In this document: one piece after another, positions 1 to 6,829 of the stretch
Layout: each line of letters starts with the position of its first letter
Numbering within the stretch: position 1 is the first letter of the stretch
Origin: an uncultured Eubacteriales bacterium
Lineage (GTDB): Bacteria; Bacillota; Clostridia; Oscillospirales; Acutalibacteraceae
Assembly (NCBI GenBank): GCA_934488615.1
Contig: CAKSSJ010000006.1
Location: forward strand, 6,727-70,726
Length of the DNA stretch: 64,000 nt
Reading direction: 5' to 3'
Notes under the pieces: model-generated
What the model saw: only the letters and a program-made list of their open reading frames with translations
Database searches by the model: none
What the model was told of the DNA's origin: nothing
Program-made: the position numbers and the translations under genes

Positions 1-632
1 GGAGTTGCACAAACGCCTCTTGCGCCTGCGTCATAAGCGTCAAGAAGAAGGGGAATGTTAGCCTGGAGAACAGCCGAATCACCCTGAACGGTAATCTTAT
101 CCTTGATACCGTCCATTGTGCAGGTCGTGTCCTTGATTCCGTGGAATCTGCCTGTCTTAACAAGCTCGCCGTAAGCCTTGCCGGACATATGGCAATGATC
201 AAAGCCCGGGAACTCATAGAGAATGATCGGGAGCTTTGTGTATCCTGCAAGCTCGGAAAGGTTTTCAACAATTCTCTTGTCGCAGTTGCCGTAATCTCTT
301 GCAACAAAAACAAGGCCGTCAACGCCTGTCTGCTCCATGCGCTTAACCTCTTCAACCTGCTCTTTCCAGGTCGGCTCAAGGTTGGCTGTTGCAACGATTT
401 CTACGCCGTTTGCGTGCTTAACGGCTGTCTCGGCACACTTGATTCTTTCGTCGAGAGTAAGACATGTCATTTCAGAACTGCCGCATACCGAGAAAAGGTG
501 ATGAGCACCTCTTGATGCCTGGAACTCAACGTACTGTGCATATGTATCATAGTTGATGGATCTGTCTTCATTGAATGGGGTGAGAAGAAGGGCATAAACG
601 CCTCTGTATTCTTCTGCTTTACCTGTAAACAT
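1..632 (-). CDS. DapA/NAL-family aldolase (DHDPS-like), partial at its C-terminal end
   Basis: Class I aldolase of the dihydrodipicolinate synthase/N-acetylneuraminate lyase family. The frame runs off the left edge, so only about 210 N-terminal residues are present. The start MFTGKAEEYRGVYALLLTPF is preceded by AGAGGTG. The family substrate-binding loop is seen as GSSEMTCLTLDER, the active-site Tyr region as ILYEFPG, and the Schiff-base Lys as GIKDTT. These residues support a working enzyme that condenses or cleaves pyruvate or a related oxo-acid. The substrate cannot be set: the YEFPG and GSSE loops differ from typical DapA (YNVPGR, GTTGE), so a catabolic aldolase is as likely as lysine synthesis. 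No other lysine genes are nearby. Confidence 0.85.
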   Translation of the reverse strand, partial: MFTGKAEEYRGVYALLLTPFNEDRSINYDTYAQYVEFQASRGAHHLFSVCGSSEMTCLTLDERIKCAETAVKHANGVEIVATANLEPTWKEQVEEVKRMEQTGVDGLVFVARDYGNCDKRIVENLSELAGYTKLPIILYEFPGFDHCHMSGKAYGELVKTGRFHGIKDTTCTMDGIKDKITVQGDSAVLQANIPLLLDAYDAGARGVCAT

Positions 633-706
633 TTTAACACCTCTGAATTTTTTTAGCTTTTCTAAGCCTTATTCATAATACACTGAATGTATAATAAAAT
701 CAAGTA

Positions 707-1435
707 TTATTTCATCGAATCTATCACTTTTTTCGCCATATCGGGATAATTTCCGATTACTGAGTCAACTCCGAGCTTATAAAGTCTTTTGACGCTGTCC
801 TCATCGTTGACCGTCCATGTGTTTATCTCGATTCCGTTGGCTTTCATTTCGCCGACGGTTTCCTCGGTCAGCGTCCAATGCATCGGGTGAATACATTCAA
901 TACCGTGCGCTTTAGTGTACTTTCCGAATTCAAGGATCCAGCTTTCCTCAAGAAAACCGCACTTGACCTTTGGATTGATTGCCTTAAAGCGCATAACACT
1001 GTAGTGATTGAAGCTTGAAATAATAATTCTGTTCTCAAGTCCGAATTCAACTATCATGTCATTTACGGCTTTTTCAATGCCCGGGTATTCGTAAACACCG
1101 GTTTTAAGCTCAATATTTGTAATAAATCCGTCAATAGGCTTGATGAATTCAAAGTATTCGCGCAGGGTAGGGATCCTGTTCACTCCGTAAACGCCCTTGA
1201 AGCCCGCAGAAGCGTCGAATGACTGAAGCTCGGCAAGAGTGTAGTCTCTGACAAAGCCTGTTGAATCGCACGTTCTGTCGATTTTCTCGTCATGGATAAC
1301 AACAAGCTCGCCGTCCTTGGAAAAATGAACGTCAAGCTCGATTCCGTCTGCGCCTGCTTCAACAGCCTTTTTGAATGCGAGCATTGTGTTCTCGGGATAC
1401 TTTCCGCTGAAGCCTCTGTGTCCGAAATTTAACAT
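707..1435 (-). CDS. Glycerophosphodiester phosphodiesterase
   Basis: Hydrolyses glycerophosphodiesters to glycerol-3-phosphate and an alcohol. The 242 residues match a single-domain cytoplasmic GDPD (UgpQ type). The N-terminus carries the catalytic HRG motif (LNFGHRGFSGKYPENT), followed by the metal-binding GIELDV segment and the second catalytic His in VVIHDEKIDRT. There is no signal peptide. The ATG follows GAGGAGG at good spacing. It lies 12 bases downstream of the S4-protein gene and is probably cotranscribed with it. Family assignment is firm; the natural substrate is not determined. Confidence 0.93.
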   Translation of the reverse strand: MLNFGHRGFSGKYPENTMLAFKKAVEAGADGIELDVHFSKDGELVVIHDEKIDRTCDSTGFVRDYTLAELQSFDASAGFKGVYGVNRIPTLREYFEFIKPIDGFITNIELKTGVYEYPGIEKAVNDMIVEFGLENRIIISSFNHYSVMRFKAINPKVKCGFLEESWILEFGKYTKAHGIECIHPMHWTLTEETVGEMKANGIEINTWTVNDEDSVKRLYKLGVDSVIGNYPDMAKKVIDSMK

Positions 1436-1447
1436 AAAAAATCCTCC

Positions 1448-2206
1448 TCAGATATATTTTTTAATTGTGAAAGCCTGTCGGCCCTTTTTTGTAATTCCGT
1501 CGTCCTCGGTGATGAGAACCTTGCCCTTGCCCCTGACAACGACCTTGGAGCTAAACGTCACCTTAAAATCAATTTTTGTTATCTGCACGCCGTTTATGTA
1601 AACCTCGCCTGCAGTGATTCTGCGGACGGCTTCGCTGCGTGAAAAAGAGAAACACGAGGAAACCACGGAATCGGCACGCATCGAGGAAACAAAGCATCGC
1701 TTAGTCTCGAATTTTTCTTCGATTTTAACCGTGTCGAAGCTTTCAAGAATGTGCGTGTGCACGGTTCCGCGACCGACTGAAATTAGATTTTCGCAAAGAT
1801 ACTTTGCAACGCTCTTGACTGCCGCCGTCGTGCAGCCCTTGCTGTCAATAAGAATATCGCCGAGCATTTCACGCTTGATGCCGAGACCCATTATCGCGCC
1901 GAGATAGTCACGGTGCGAAAGCGTAGAAAAATTGTCCTTGTCAATTCTCAGCGGAACGATCGGTATATCGTTACACTCCGAGAGAAAAGCATCGTCGGCA
2001 TAGTCGGGGAGGAAGATAACGATTCTGCGCTCACAATCCTCAAAGCCACCGTAAAGCTTATGCTTGATATGAAATTTTTGAAGATATTGAATAGCCTTGC
2101 TCTGCTGATAGATGTCGAGAAAATTCGTGTTGGAAATGTAGTTGCTGTTCTCACATTCTCTTATCTTATCGTCAAGTACGGCATAAAGTAGCTCATCCTC
2201 GGTCAT
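1448..2206 (-). CDS. YlmH-type RNA-binding protein with C-terminal S4 domain
   Basis: A 252-residue homologue of YlmH, a ribosome-associated S4 protein. The S4 domain is visible near residues 180-225, with the signature SRSEAVRRITAGEVYINGVQI-like segment and a basic SKVVVRGKGKVLI strand. The N-terminal part matches the YlmH fold (LDIYQQSKAIQYLQK). YlmH is usually found in the division cluster with sepF and divIVA; here it stands apart, followed by a GDPD gene. The start is set by AGGAGG six bases before the ATG. Known members bind stalled 50S subunits; that role is transferred by homology. Confidence 0.85.
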   Translation of the reverse strand: MTEDELLYAVLDDKIRECENSNYISNTNFLDIYQQSKAIQYLQKFHIKHKLYGGFEDCERRIVIFLPDYADDAFLSECNDIPIVPLRIDKDNFSTLSHRDYLGAIMGLGIKREMLGDILIDSKGCTTAAVKSVAKYLCENLISVGRGTVHTHILESFDTVKIEEKFETKRCFVSSMRADSVVSSCFSFSRSEAVRRITAGEVYINGVQITKIDFKVTFSSKVVVRGKGKVLITEDDGITKKGRQAFTIKKYI

Positions 2207-2331
2207 TGGTTTCCTCCTGTGTTTTATAGCTGTATTTTATATCTTTTCGGATAATAAATCAATAGATATAAGCACATAATAATTTTCAGACACAAAATAT
2301 TCCGGAATTTGAGAATATTTTAAAAAAATGC

Positions 2332-2360
2332 TTGACTTTTAAGCTTGTTTGATGTATTAT
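2332..2360 (+). promoter_or_regulatory. Sigma-A-type promoter of the tRNA-Lys gene
   Basis: TTGACT at 2332-2337 and TATTAT at 2355-2360 are separated by 17 bases, ending 23 bases before the mature tRNA 5' end. Both boxes match the housekeeping consensus at 4-5 of 6 or better. Confidence 0.8.
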
Positions 2361-2383
2361 ATTCAAGCGTTAAATGCGCACAC

Positions 2384-2459
2384 GATTCATTAGCTCAGTT
2401 GGCAGAGCACTTGACTTTTAATCAAGGTGTCCGGGGTTCGAATCCCCGATGAGTCACCA
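2384..2459 (+). tRNA. tRNA-Lys (anticodon UUU)
   Basis: A 76-base cloverleaf. The acceptor stem GATTCAT pairs with ATGAGTC (one G-U pair). The D arm is TAGCTCAGTTGGCAGAGCA, and the anticodon stem CTTGA/TCAAG encloses CTTTTAA, giving anticodon TTT. The T arm is CCGGG GTTCGAAT CCCGG. The 3' CCA is encoded. It has its own promoter and terminator, so it is a single-gene unit. Confidence 0.97.
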
Positions 2460-2460
2460 A

Positions 2461-2491
2461 GCCGTAAGCCTTTTGGCTTGCGGCTTTTTTT
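2461..2491 (+). terminator. Rho-independent terminator of tRNA-Lys
   Basis: GCCGTAAGCC and GGCTTGCGGC form a 10-bp stem (one G-U) around TTTT, followed directly by seven T residues. Confidence 0.9.
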
Positions 2492-2527
2492 CTATGTATT
2501 TGTTCAGCAAATAATCTCATTTTCATA

Positions 2528-2556
2528 TTGATTTATTTATAATTTGTATGTATAAT
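2528..2556 (+). promoter_or_regulatory. Promoter of the isomerase-metY-metA operon
   Basis: TTGATT at 2528-2533 and a perfect TATAAT at 2551-2556 with a 17-base spacer, 33 bases before the first ATG. The leader is too short for an S-box (SAM-I) riboswitch and none was recognised. Confidence 0.75.
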
Positions 2557-2589
2557 TTAATGGGTAACATTTTGTAAGGAGTGTATATT

Positions 2590-3438
2590 ATGTACAGATT
2601 CCCTATTGGCGTAATAATTGACAGCTTCAGAGTTGATATAAAGTCGGCGGTCAAGAAGTCAGCCGAGGTCGGAGCGAACGGTATTCAGGTTTATTCCACA
2701 AGCGGCGAGATGGCTCCCGAAAATCTTGTCGGACAGAAAAGAGCGGACTTCCGCAATCTTGTTGCCGATAACGGACTTGTTATCTCCGCGCTTTGCGGCG
2801 ATCTCGGCGGAGGCGGATTTACAAATCCCGAAAAGAACGTTTGGAAGGTTGAAAAATCAAAGAGAATTCTTGACCTTGCCAAGGAGCTCGGAACGGATGT
2901 TGTTACAACTCACATCGGCGTTGTTCCCGAGGACGAAAATGCCGACAGATTTAAGATTATGCAGGAGGCTTGCTTTGAATTAAGCCGCTATGCAGACAAT
3001 ATCGGCGCTCATTTTGCTATTGAGACGGGTCCCGAAAAGTCAGCAACGCTTAAAAAGTTCCTCGATTCGCTCGGCTCAACGGGTGTAGGCGTAAATCTTG
3101 ACCCGGCTAACCTTGTTATGGTTACGGGCGACGATCCTGCGGGTGCTGTACATAATCTCAAAGATTACATCGTACATACGCATGCTAAGGACGGCAAGCA
3201 GAATTTCTATGTTGATCCCGACATCATCTACGGTATGGTTGAGTCTCATATCGTGACGGCGGACAGCTTTATTGAGGTTCCGCTCGGCGAGGGCAGTGTT
3301 AATTGGGACGAATATCTCAAGGCACTTGAAGATATCGGCTATAAGGGCTTCCTCACAATTGAGAGAGAGGTCGGCGACGATCCCGAGAAGGACATCAGAA
3401 AGGCTGTTGAGTTCCTTAACGGTAAAATGGGTGTATAA
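2590..3438 (+). CDS. Sugar phosphate isomerase/epimerase-type TIM-barrel protein
   Basis: Member of the xylose isomerase-like TIM-barrel (AP endonuclease 2) superfamily, 282 residues. The expected metal-ligand segments appear in order: IETG, NLDPAN, HTHAKD and TIERE near the C-terminus. The ATG at 2590 is chosen because AAGGAG at 2576-2581 overlaps the earlier in-frame GTG at 2581 and is correctly spaced for the ATG. It is first in a four-gene unit and ends one base before the next isomerase. The substrate is unknown; sugar acids, inositols or hydroxypyruvate are all possible for this superfamily. Confidence 0.82.
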   Translation: MYRFPIGVIIDSFRVDIKSAVKKSAEVGANGIQVYSTSGEMAPENLVGQKRADFRNLVADNGLVISALCGDLGGGGFTNPEKNVWKVEKSKRILDLAKELGTDVVTTHIGVVPEDENADRFKIMQEACFELSRYADNIGAHFAIETGPEKSATLKKFLDSLGSTGVGVNLDPANLVMVTGDDPAGAVHNLKDYIVHTHAKDGKQNFYVDPDIIYGMVESHIVTADSFIEVPLGEGSVNWDEYLKALEDIGYKGFLTIEREVGDDPEKDIRKAVEFLNGKMGV

Positions 3439-3439
3439 T

Positions 3440-4276
3440 ATGAAAATTTCTGTCAGCAGCTACAGCTATTCTCAGCTCGGCAACAGCGATTTTGAGAGAA
3501 TTGACCTTGCCAAGAAAATGGGCTTTGAGGGCATTGAATTTGCCGAAATCAACCCCGGCGATAAGGATAAAATCGAATATGCAAAGGAGCTTCGTGCCTA
3601 TGCCGATAAAATGGGCATGGAGATCTCTAACTACGCTATCGGTGCGGATTTCATCAACAGAGACGTTGATTCAGAGATTGAACGGCTTAAAGGTGAGGTG
3701 GATATCGCCGAAATCCTCGGGGTAAAGACCATGCGCCACGATGCAACCATCGGTCCCGAAGCCGAAAGATTTTCCAAGATGGGCTTTGAAAAGTATCTTC
3801 CTTTGCTTGCAAAGGGCTGTAAGGCGGTTACGGAATACGCAAAGACCAAGGGCATCAGGACGTCGGTTGAAAATCACGGTTTTTACTGTCAGCAGAGCGA
3901 CAGGGTAGAGGCTCTTATGAATGCGGTCAATGACGAAAATTTCGGCTGGCTTGTTGATATCGGCAACTTCCTTTGTGCCGACGAAACTCCGCTTGACGCT
4001 GTTAAGGTCGGTGTGAAGTATATTGTTTATGCGCACGTTAAGGATTTTTACTTTGCCGACAAGAGCGTTCCGACACCCGAGGGATATTTTGACACGAGAG
4101 ACGGCAATCATCTCTGCGGCTCGGTTCTCGGCGACGGAATCGTTCCCGTCAAGGAGTGCGTTGATTTAATTAAAAATTCGGGCTATGACGGCTGGGTAAC
4201 TCTCGAGTATGAGGGTCGGGAAACTCCGCTTACCGCTGTTCCGAAGGGCTTGGAATACTTGAAGAAATTGATATAA
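3440..4276 (+). CDS. Second sugar phosphate isomerase/epimerase-type protein
   Basis: A 278-residue TIM-barrel protein of the same superfamily as its upstream neighbour but only distantly similar to it. Candidate metal ligands lie in SVENHGFY, LVDIGNF, YAHVKDF and VTLEYEG. The start MKISVSSYSYSQL is placed at 3440, one base after the preceding stop codon, which implies translational coupling; a longer frame upstream lies wholly inside the previous gene and is rejected. Two adjacent paralogues suggest consecutive steps on a sugar-like substrate, but their being transcribed with metY-metA gives no direct clue to it. Confidence 0.82.
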   Translation: MKISVSSYSYSQLGNSDFERIDLAKKMGFEGIEFAEINPGDKDKIEYAKELRAYADKMGMEISNYAIGADFINRDVDSEIERLKGEVDIAEILGVKTMRHDATIGPEAERFSKMGFEKYLPLLAKGCKAVTEYAKTKGIRTSVENHGFYCQQSDRVEALMNAVNDENFGWLVDIGNFLCADETPLDAVKVGVKYIVYAHVKDFYFADKSVPTPEGYFDTRDGNHLCGSVLGDGIVPVKECVDLIKNSGYDGWVTLEYEGRETPLTAVPKGLEYLKKLI

Positions 4277-4289
4277 AGGACTTGATTTG

Positions 4290-5573
4290 ATGAGCGAAAA
4301 AAGAATTGAAACTAAGTGCGTGCAGGGCGGCTATACTCCGGGCAACGGAGAGCCGAGACAGATTCCGATAATTCAGAGCACGACCTATAAATACAACACC
4401 AGCGAGGACATGGGCAAGCTCTTTGACCTTGAGGCCGAGGGCTATTTCTACACAAGACTTCAGAATCCAACCAACGATATGGTCGCAAAAAAGATTTGTG
4501 AGCTTGAGGGCGGTTCTGCGGCTATGCTTACCTCTTCGGGACAGGCAGCCTCGTTCTATGCAGTGTTCAATATCGCAAACTGCGGCGATCATGTTGTCGC
4601 TTCTTCCATGATTTACGGCGGAACATATAATCTCTTTGCCGTTACGATGAAGAAAATGGGCATTGACTTCACATTCGTTGAGCCCGATTGCTCCGATGAA
4701 GAGCTTGAAGCCGCATTCAAGCCGAACACCAAGCTTGTTTTCGGTGAAACAATTGCTAACCCCGCTTTGACTGTTTTTGATATTGAAAGATTTGCAAACG
4801 CCGCTCATGCGCACGGTGTTCCGCTTATCGTTGACAATACATTTGCAACGCCTATCAACTGCCGTCCGTTTGAGTGGGGCGCAGATATCGTTACTCATTC
4901 GACGACCAAGTACATGGACGGTCACGGCGCAGGAGTCGGCGGCTGTATCGTTGATTCGGGTAAGTTCGACTGGATGGCTCATGCCGAAAAATTCCCCGGA
5001 CTTTGCACTCCCGACGACAGCTACCACGGCATTGTCTATGCCGAGCGATTCGGAATGGGCGGAGCATTTATTACAAAAGCGACAGCACAGCTCATGCGCG
5101 ACTTTGGTTCTATTCAGTCGCCGCAGAACGCATTTATTCTCAATCTCGGACTTGAAAGCCTTCATGTCAGGGTAAAAAGGCACTGCGAGAACGGACTTGC
5201 AGTTGCAAAATTCCTTGATTCTCACGATAAGATCGAGTGGGTCAATTACCCGTCGCTTGAGGGCAACAAGTATTATGAGCTTGCTCAGAAGTATCTCCCG
5301 AACGGTTCATGCGGTGTTGTCAGCTTCGGTATAAAGGGCGGCAGAGCGGCTGCCGAGAAGTTCATGAAAAATCTCAAGGTTGCTGCAATCGAAACGCACG
5401 TTGCCGACGCAAGAACCTGCTGTTTGCACCCTGCAAGCGCAACTCACCGCCAGATGAACGATGCGGAGCTCGCCGCCGCAGGCGTACCCGCAAATCTCGT
5501 TCGCTTCTCCTGCGGACTTGAAAATGCACAGGATCTCATTGAAGATATTGCGCAGGCTCTTGAGAAAATTTGA
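4290..5573 (+). CDS. metY: O-acetylhomoserine aminocarboxypropyltransferase (sulfhydrylase)
   Basis: PLP enzyme of the Cys/Met metabolism family that makes homocysteine (or methionine with methanethiol) from O-acetylhomoserine and sulfide. The 427 residues match the usual length. Visible features are the family N-terminus (TKCVQGGYTPGNGEPRQIPI), the TSSGQAA cofactor-phosphate loop, the VDNTFATP motif, and the PLP Lys in HSTTKYMDGHG at about K207. The ATG at 4290 is preferred to the TTG just before it because AAAGGA lies at 4275-4280. metA follows 17 bases later, so the pair forms the direct-sulfhydrylation methionine route. Confidence 0.94.
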   Translation: MSEKRIETKCVQGGYTPGNGEPRQIPIIQSTTYKYNTSEDMGKLFDLEAEGYFYTRLQNPTNDMVAKKICELEGGSAAMLTSSGQAASFYAVFNIANCGDHVVASSMIYGGTYNLFAVTMKKMGIDFTFVEPDCSDEELEAAFKPNTKLVFGETIANPALTVFDIERFANAAHAHGVPLIVDNTFATPINCRPFEWGADIVTHSTTKYMDGHGAGVGGCIVDSGKFDWMAHAEKFPGLCTPDDSYHGIVYAERFGMGGAFITKATAQLMRDFGSIQSPQNAFILNLGLESLHVRVKRHCENGLAVAKFLDSHDKIEWVNYPSLEGNKYYELAQKYLPNGSCGVVSFGIKGGRAAAEKFMKNLKVAAIETHVADARTCCLHPASATHRQMNDAELAAAGVPANLVRFSCGLENAQDLIEDIAQALEKI

Positions 5574-5590
5574 TTGAAGAGTGATACCTA

Positions 5591-6508
5591 ATGCCGATTA
5601 AAATACCGAACGGACTGCCTGCCGTCAAGGTGCTCCACGATGAAAATATATTTGTAATGACGGAAAAAAGGGCGGTCAAGCAGGATATCAGACCGCTGAA
5701 AATCCTGCTTCTCAACCTCATGCCAAAGAAAATCGAAACAGAGACGCAGTTTGCACGATTGCTCGGAAACACTCCGCTTCAGGTCGAGATGGACATGATG
5801 TACACGACCTCGCACAAGTCGAAGAACACTTCGGAGGGACATCTGCTTGCTTTTTACAAGACCTTTGACGAGATAAAGCACAACAAGTACGACGGAATGA
5901 TCATCACGGGCGCACCCGTTGAAAACATGGAGTTTGAAGAGGTCGAATACTGGGACGAGCTTTGCACGATCATGGAGTGGAGCAAGACCCATGTCACAAG
6001 CACCTTTCATATCTGTTGGGGCGCGCAGGCGGGTCTCTACTATCATTTCGGAATTCCGAAAATCCATTTGCCTCAGAAATATTTCGGCGTATTTCCGCAC
6101 AAGGTCAACTACAAAAAATCTATTCTTTTCCGCGGCTTTGACGAAACCTTTATGGTGCCGCAGTCAAGGCATACAACGGTGCTGACCGAGGACATCAGAA
6201 AGGTCAAGGAGCTGAAAATTCTCGCTTCATCGCCCGAAACGGGAGTTTATGCGATCTCCACGAACAAGGGCAAGCAGATATTCATAACCGGTCATTCTGA
6301 ATATGACCGTGACACGCTGAAAAACGAATATCTCAGGGATAGGGAAAAGGGATTAGACATCGCTGTTCCGAAGAACTATTTCCCGAATGACGACCCGACA
6401 AAGGATCCGATCGTTTCATGGAGAGCGCACGCAAACCTTCTTTTCTCAAACTGGCTTAACTATTTCGTATATCAGACAACTCCGTATGATATCGACATGA
6501 TTGAATGA
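5591..6508 (+). CDS. metA: Homoserine O-acetyltransferase, MetA family
   Basis: Activates homoserine by acylation, the first step of methionine synthesis. The 305-residue protein is colinear with MetA. The catalytic Cys is C142 (FHICWGAQAG), the catalytic His H235 and Glu E237 (FITGHSEYDR). The residue at position 111, in the segment ITGAPVE, is Glu; in characterised MetA enzymes Glu111 goes with acetyl-CoA use and Gly111 with succinyl-CoA. That fits the adjoining metY, which needs O-acetylhomoserine. The ribosome site (GAAGAGTGA) is weak. Specificity is inferred from one residue plus context. Confidence 0.93.
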   Translation: MPIKIPNGLPAVKVLHDENIFVMTEKRAVKQDIRPLKILLLNLMPKKIETETQFARLLGNTPLQVEMDMMYTTSHKSKNTSEGHLLAFYKTFDEIKHNKYDGMIITGAPVENMEFEEVEYWDELCTIMEWSKTHVTSTFHICWGAQAGLYYHFGIPKIHLPQKYFGVFPHKVNYKKSILFRGFDETFMVPQSRHTTVLTEDIRKVKELKILASSPETGVYAISTNKGKQIFITGHSEYDRDTLKNEYLRDREKGLDIAVPKNYFPNDDPTKDPIVSWRAHANLLFSNWLNYFVYQTTPYDIDMIE

Positions 6509-6516
6509 ATATTTTT

Positions 6517-6567
6517 AACCTCTCGGACATATCAATTACTGATATGTAAATTCGGGAGGTTTTTCTT
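6517..6567 (+). terminator. Bipartite hairpin after metA, overlapping the spoIIID ribosome site
   Basis: The outer stem AACCTCTCG/CGGGAGGTT (one G-U) and the inner perfect 8-bp stem ACATATCA/TGATATGT are joined by an unequal internal loop, with apical loop ATTAC. The outer stem runs into TTTTTCTTTT, so it can end metA transcripts. The 3' arm contains GGGAGG (6554-6559), the only ribosome site for spoIIID, so read-through RNA would mask it. Confidence 0.8.
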
Positions 6568-6828
6568 TTGAATGAAACAGCACAAATTCGTTCGGTTGAA
6601 CTCGGCGAATATATTGTAAAAAACAAATCGACTGTAAGAGCCGCCGCAAAGGTGTTTGGAATTTCCAAATCAACGGTACATACCGATGTTACGCAGAAAT
6701 TGGAGGAAATTGACCCGTGTTTAAGTCGTGAGGTCAGGGAAATACTTGATATTAACAAGGCACAGAGACATATCAGGGGCGGAATTGCCACAAGAGAAAA
6801 ATATAAAGAGAAGAGAGGAATACGGTAA
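6568..6828 (+). CDS. spoIIID: Sporulation transcriptional regulator SpoIIID
   Basis: An 86-residue DNA-binding protein that adjusts mother-cell sigma-E gene expression in sporulating Firmicutes. The helix-turn-helix is clear (TVRAAAKVFGISKSTVHTDV), followed by the conserved basic tail (AQRHIRGGIATREKYK). Translation starts at TTG: GGGAGG lies eight bases upstream and the nearby ATG at 6572 is out of frame. Its ribosome site is inside the hairpin described above. The stop codon is one base from asnB, an unusual partner, since spoIIID commonly stands near mreB or spoIIQ. Confidence 0.93.
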   Translation: MNETAQIRSVELGEYIVKNKSTVRAAAKVFGISKSTVHTDVTQKLEEIDPCLSREVREILDINKAQRHIRGGIATREKYKEKRGIR

Positions 6829-6829
6829 T

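Noticed and set aside
141..515. Open frame on the plus strand, 124 codons
   Set aside because: It lies antisense within the DapA-family gene, which has clear aldolase motifs in the opposite direction and a good ribosome site.
2500..2589. SAM riboswitch for the methionine operon
   Set aside because: The leader is only about 30 bases from promoter to start codon and lacks S-box motifs.
3671..4111. Long minus-strand frame inside the second isomerase gene
   Set aside because: Shadow frame; the plus-strand product has conserved metal-ligand motifs and operon spacing.
4230..5225. 331-codon minus-strand frame opposite metY
   Set aside because: Cys- and Arg-rich composition typical of an antisense frame; metY is certain on the plus strand.
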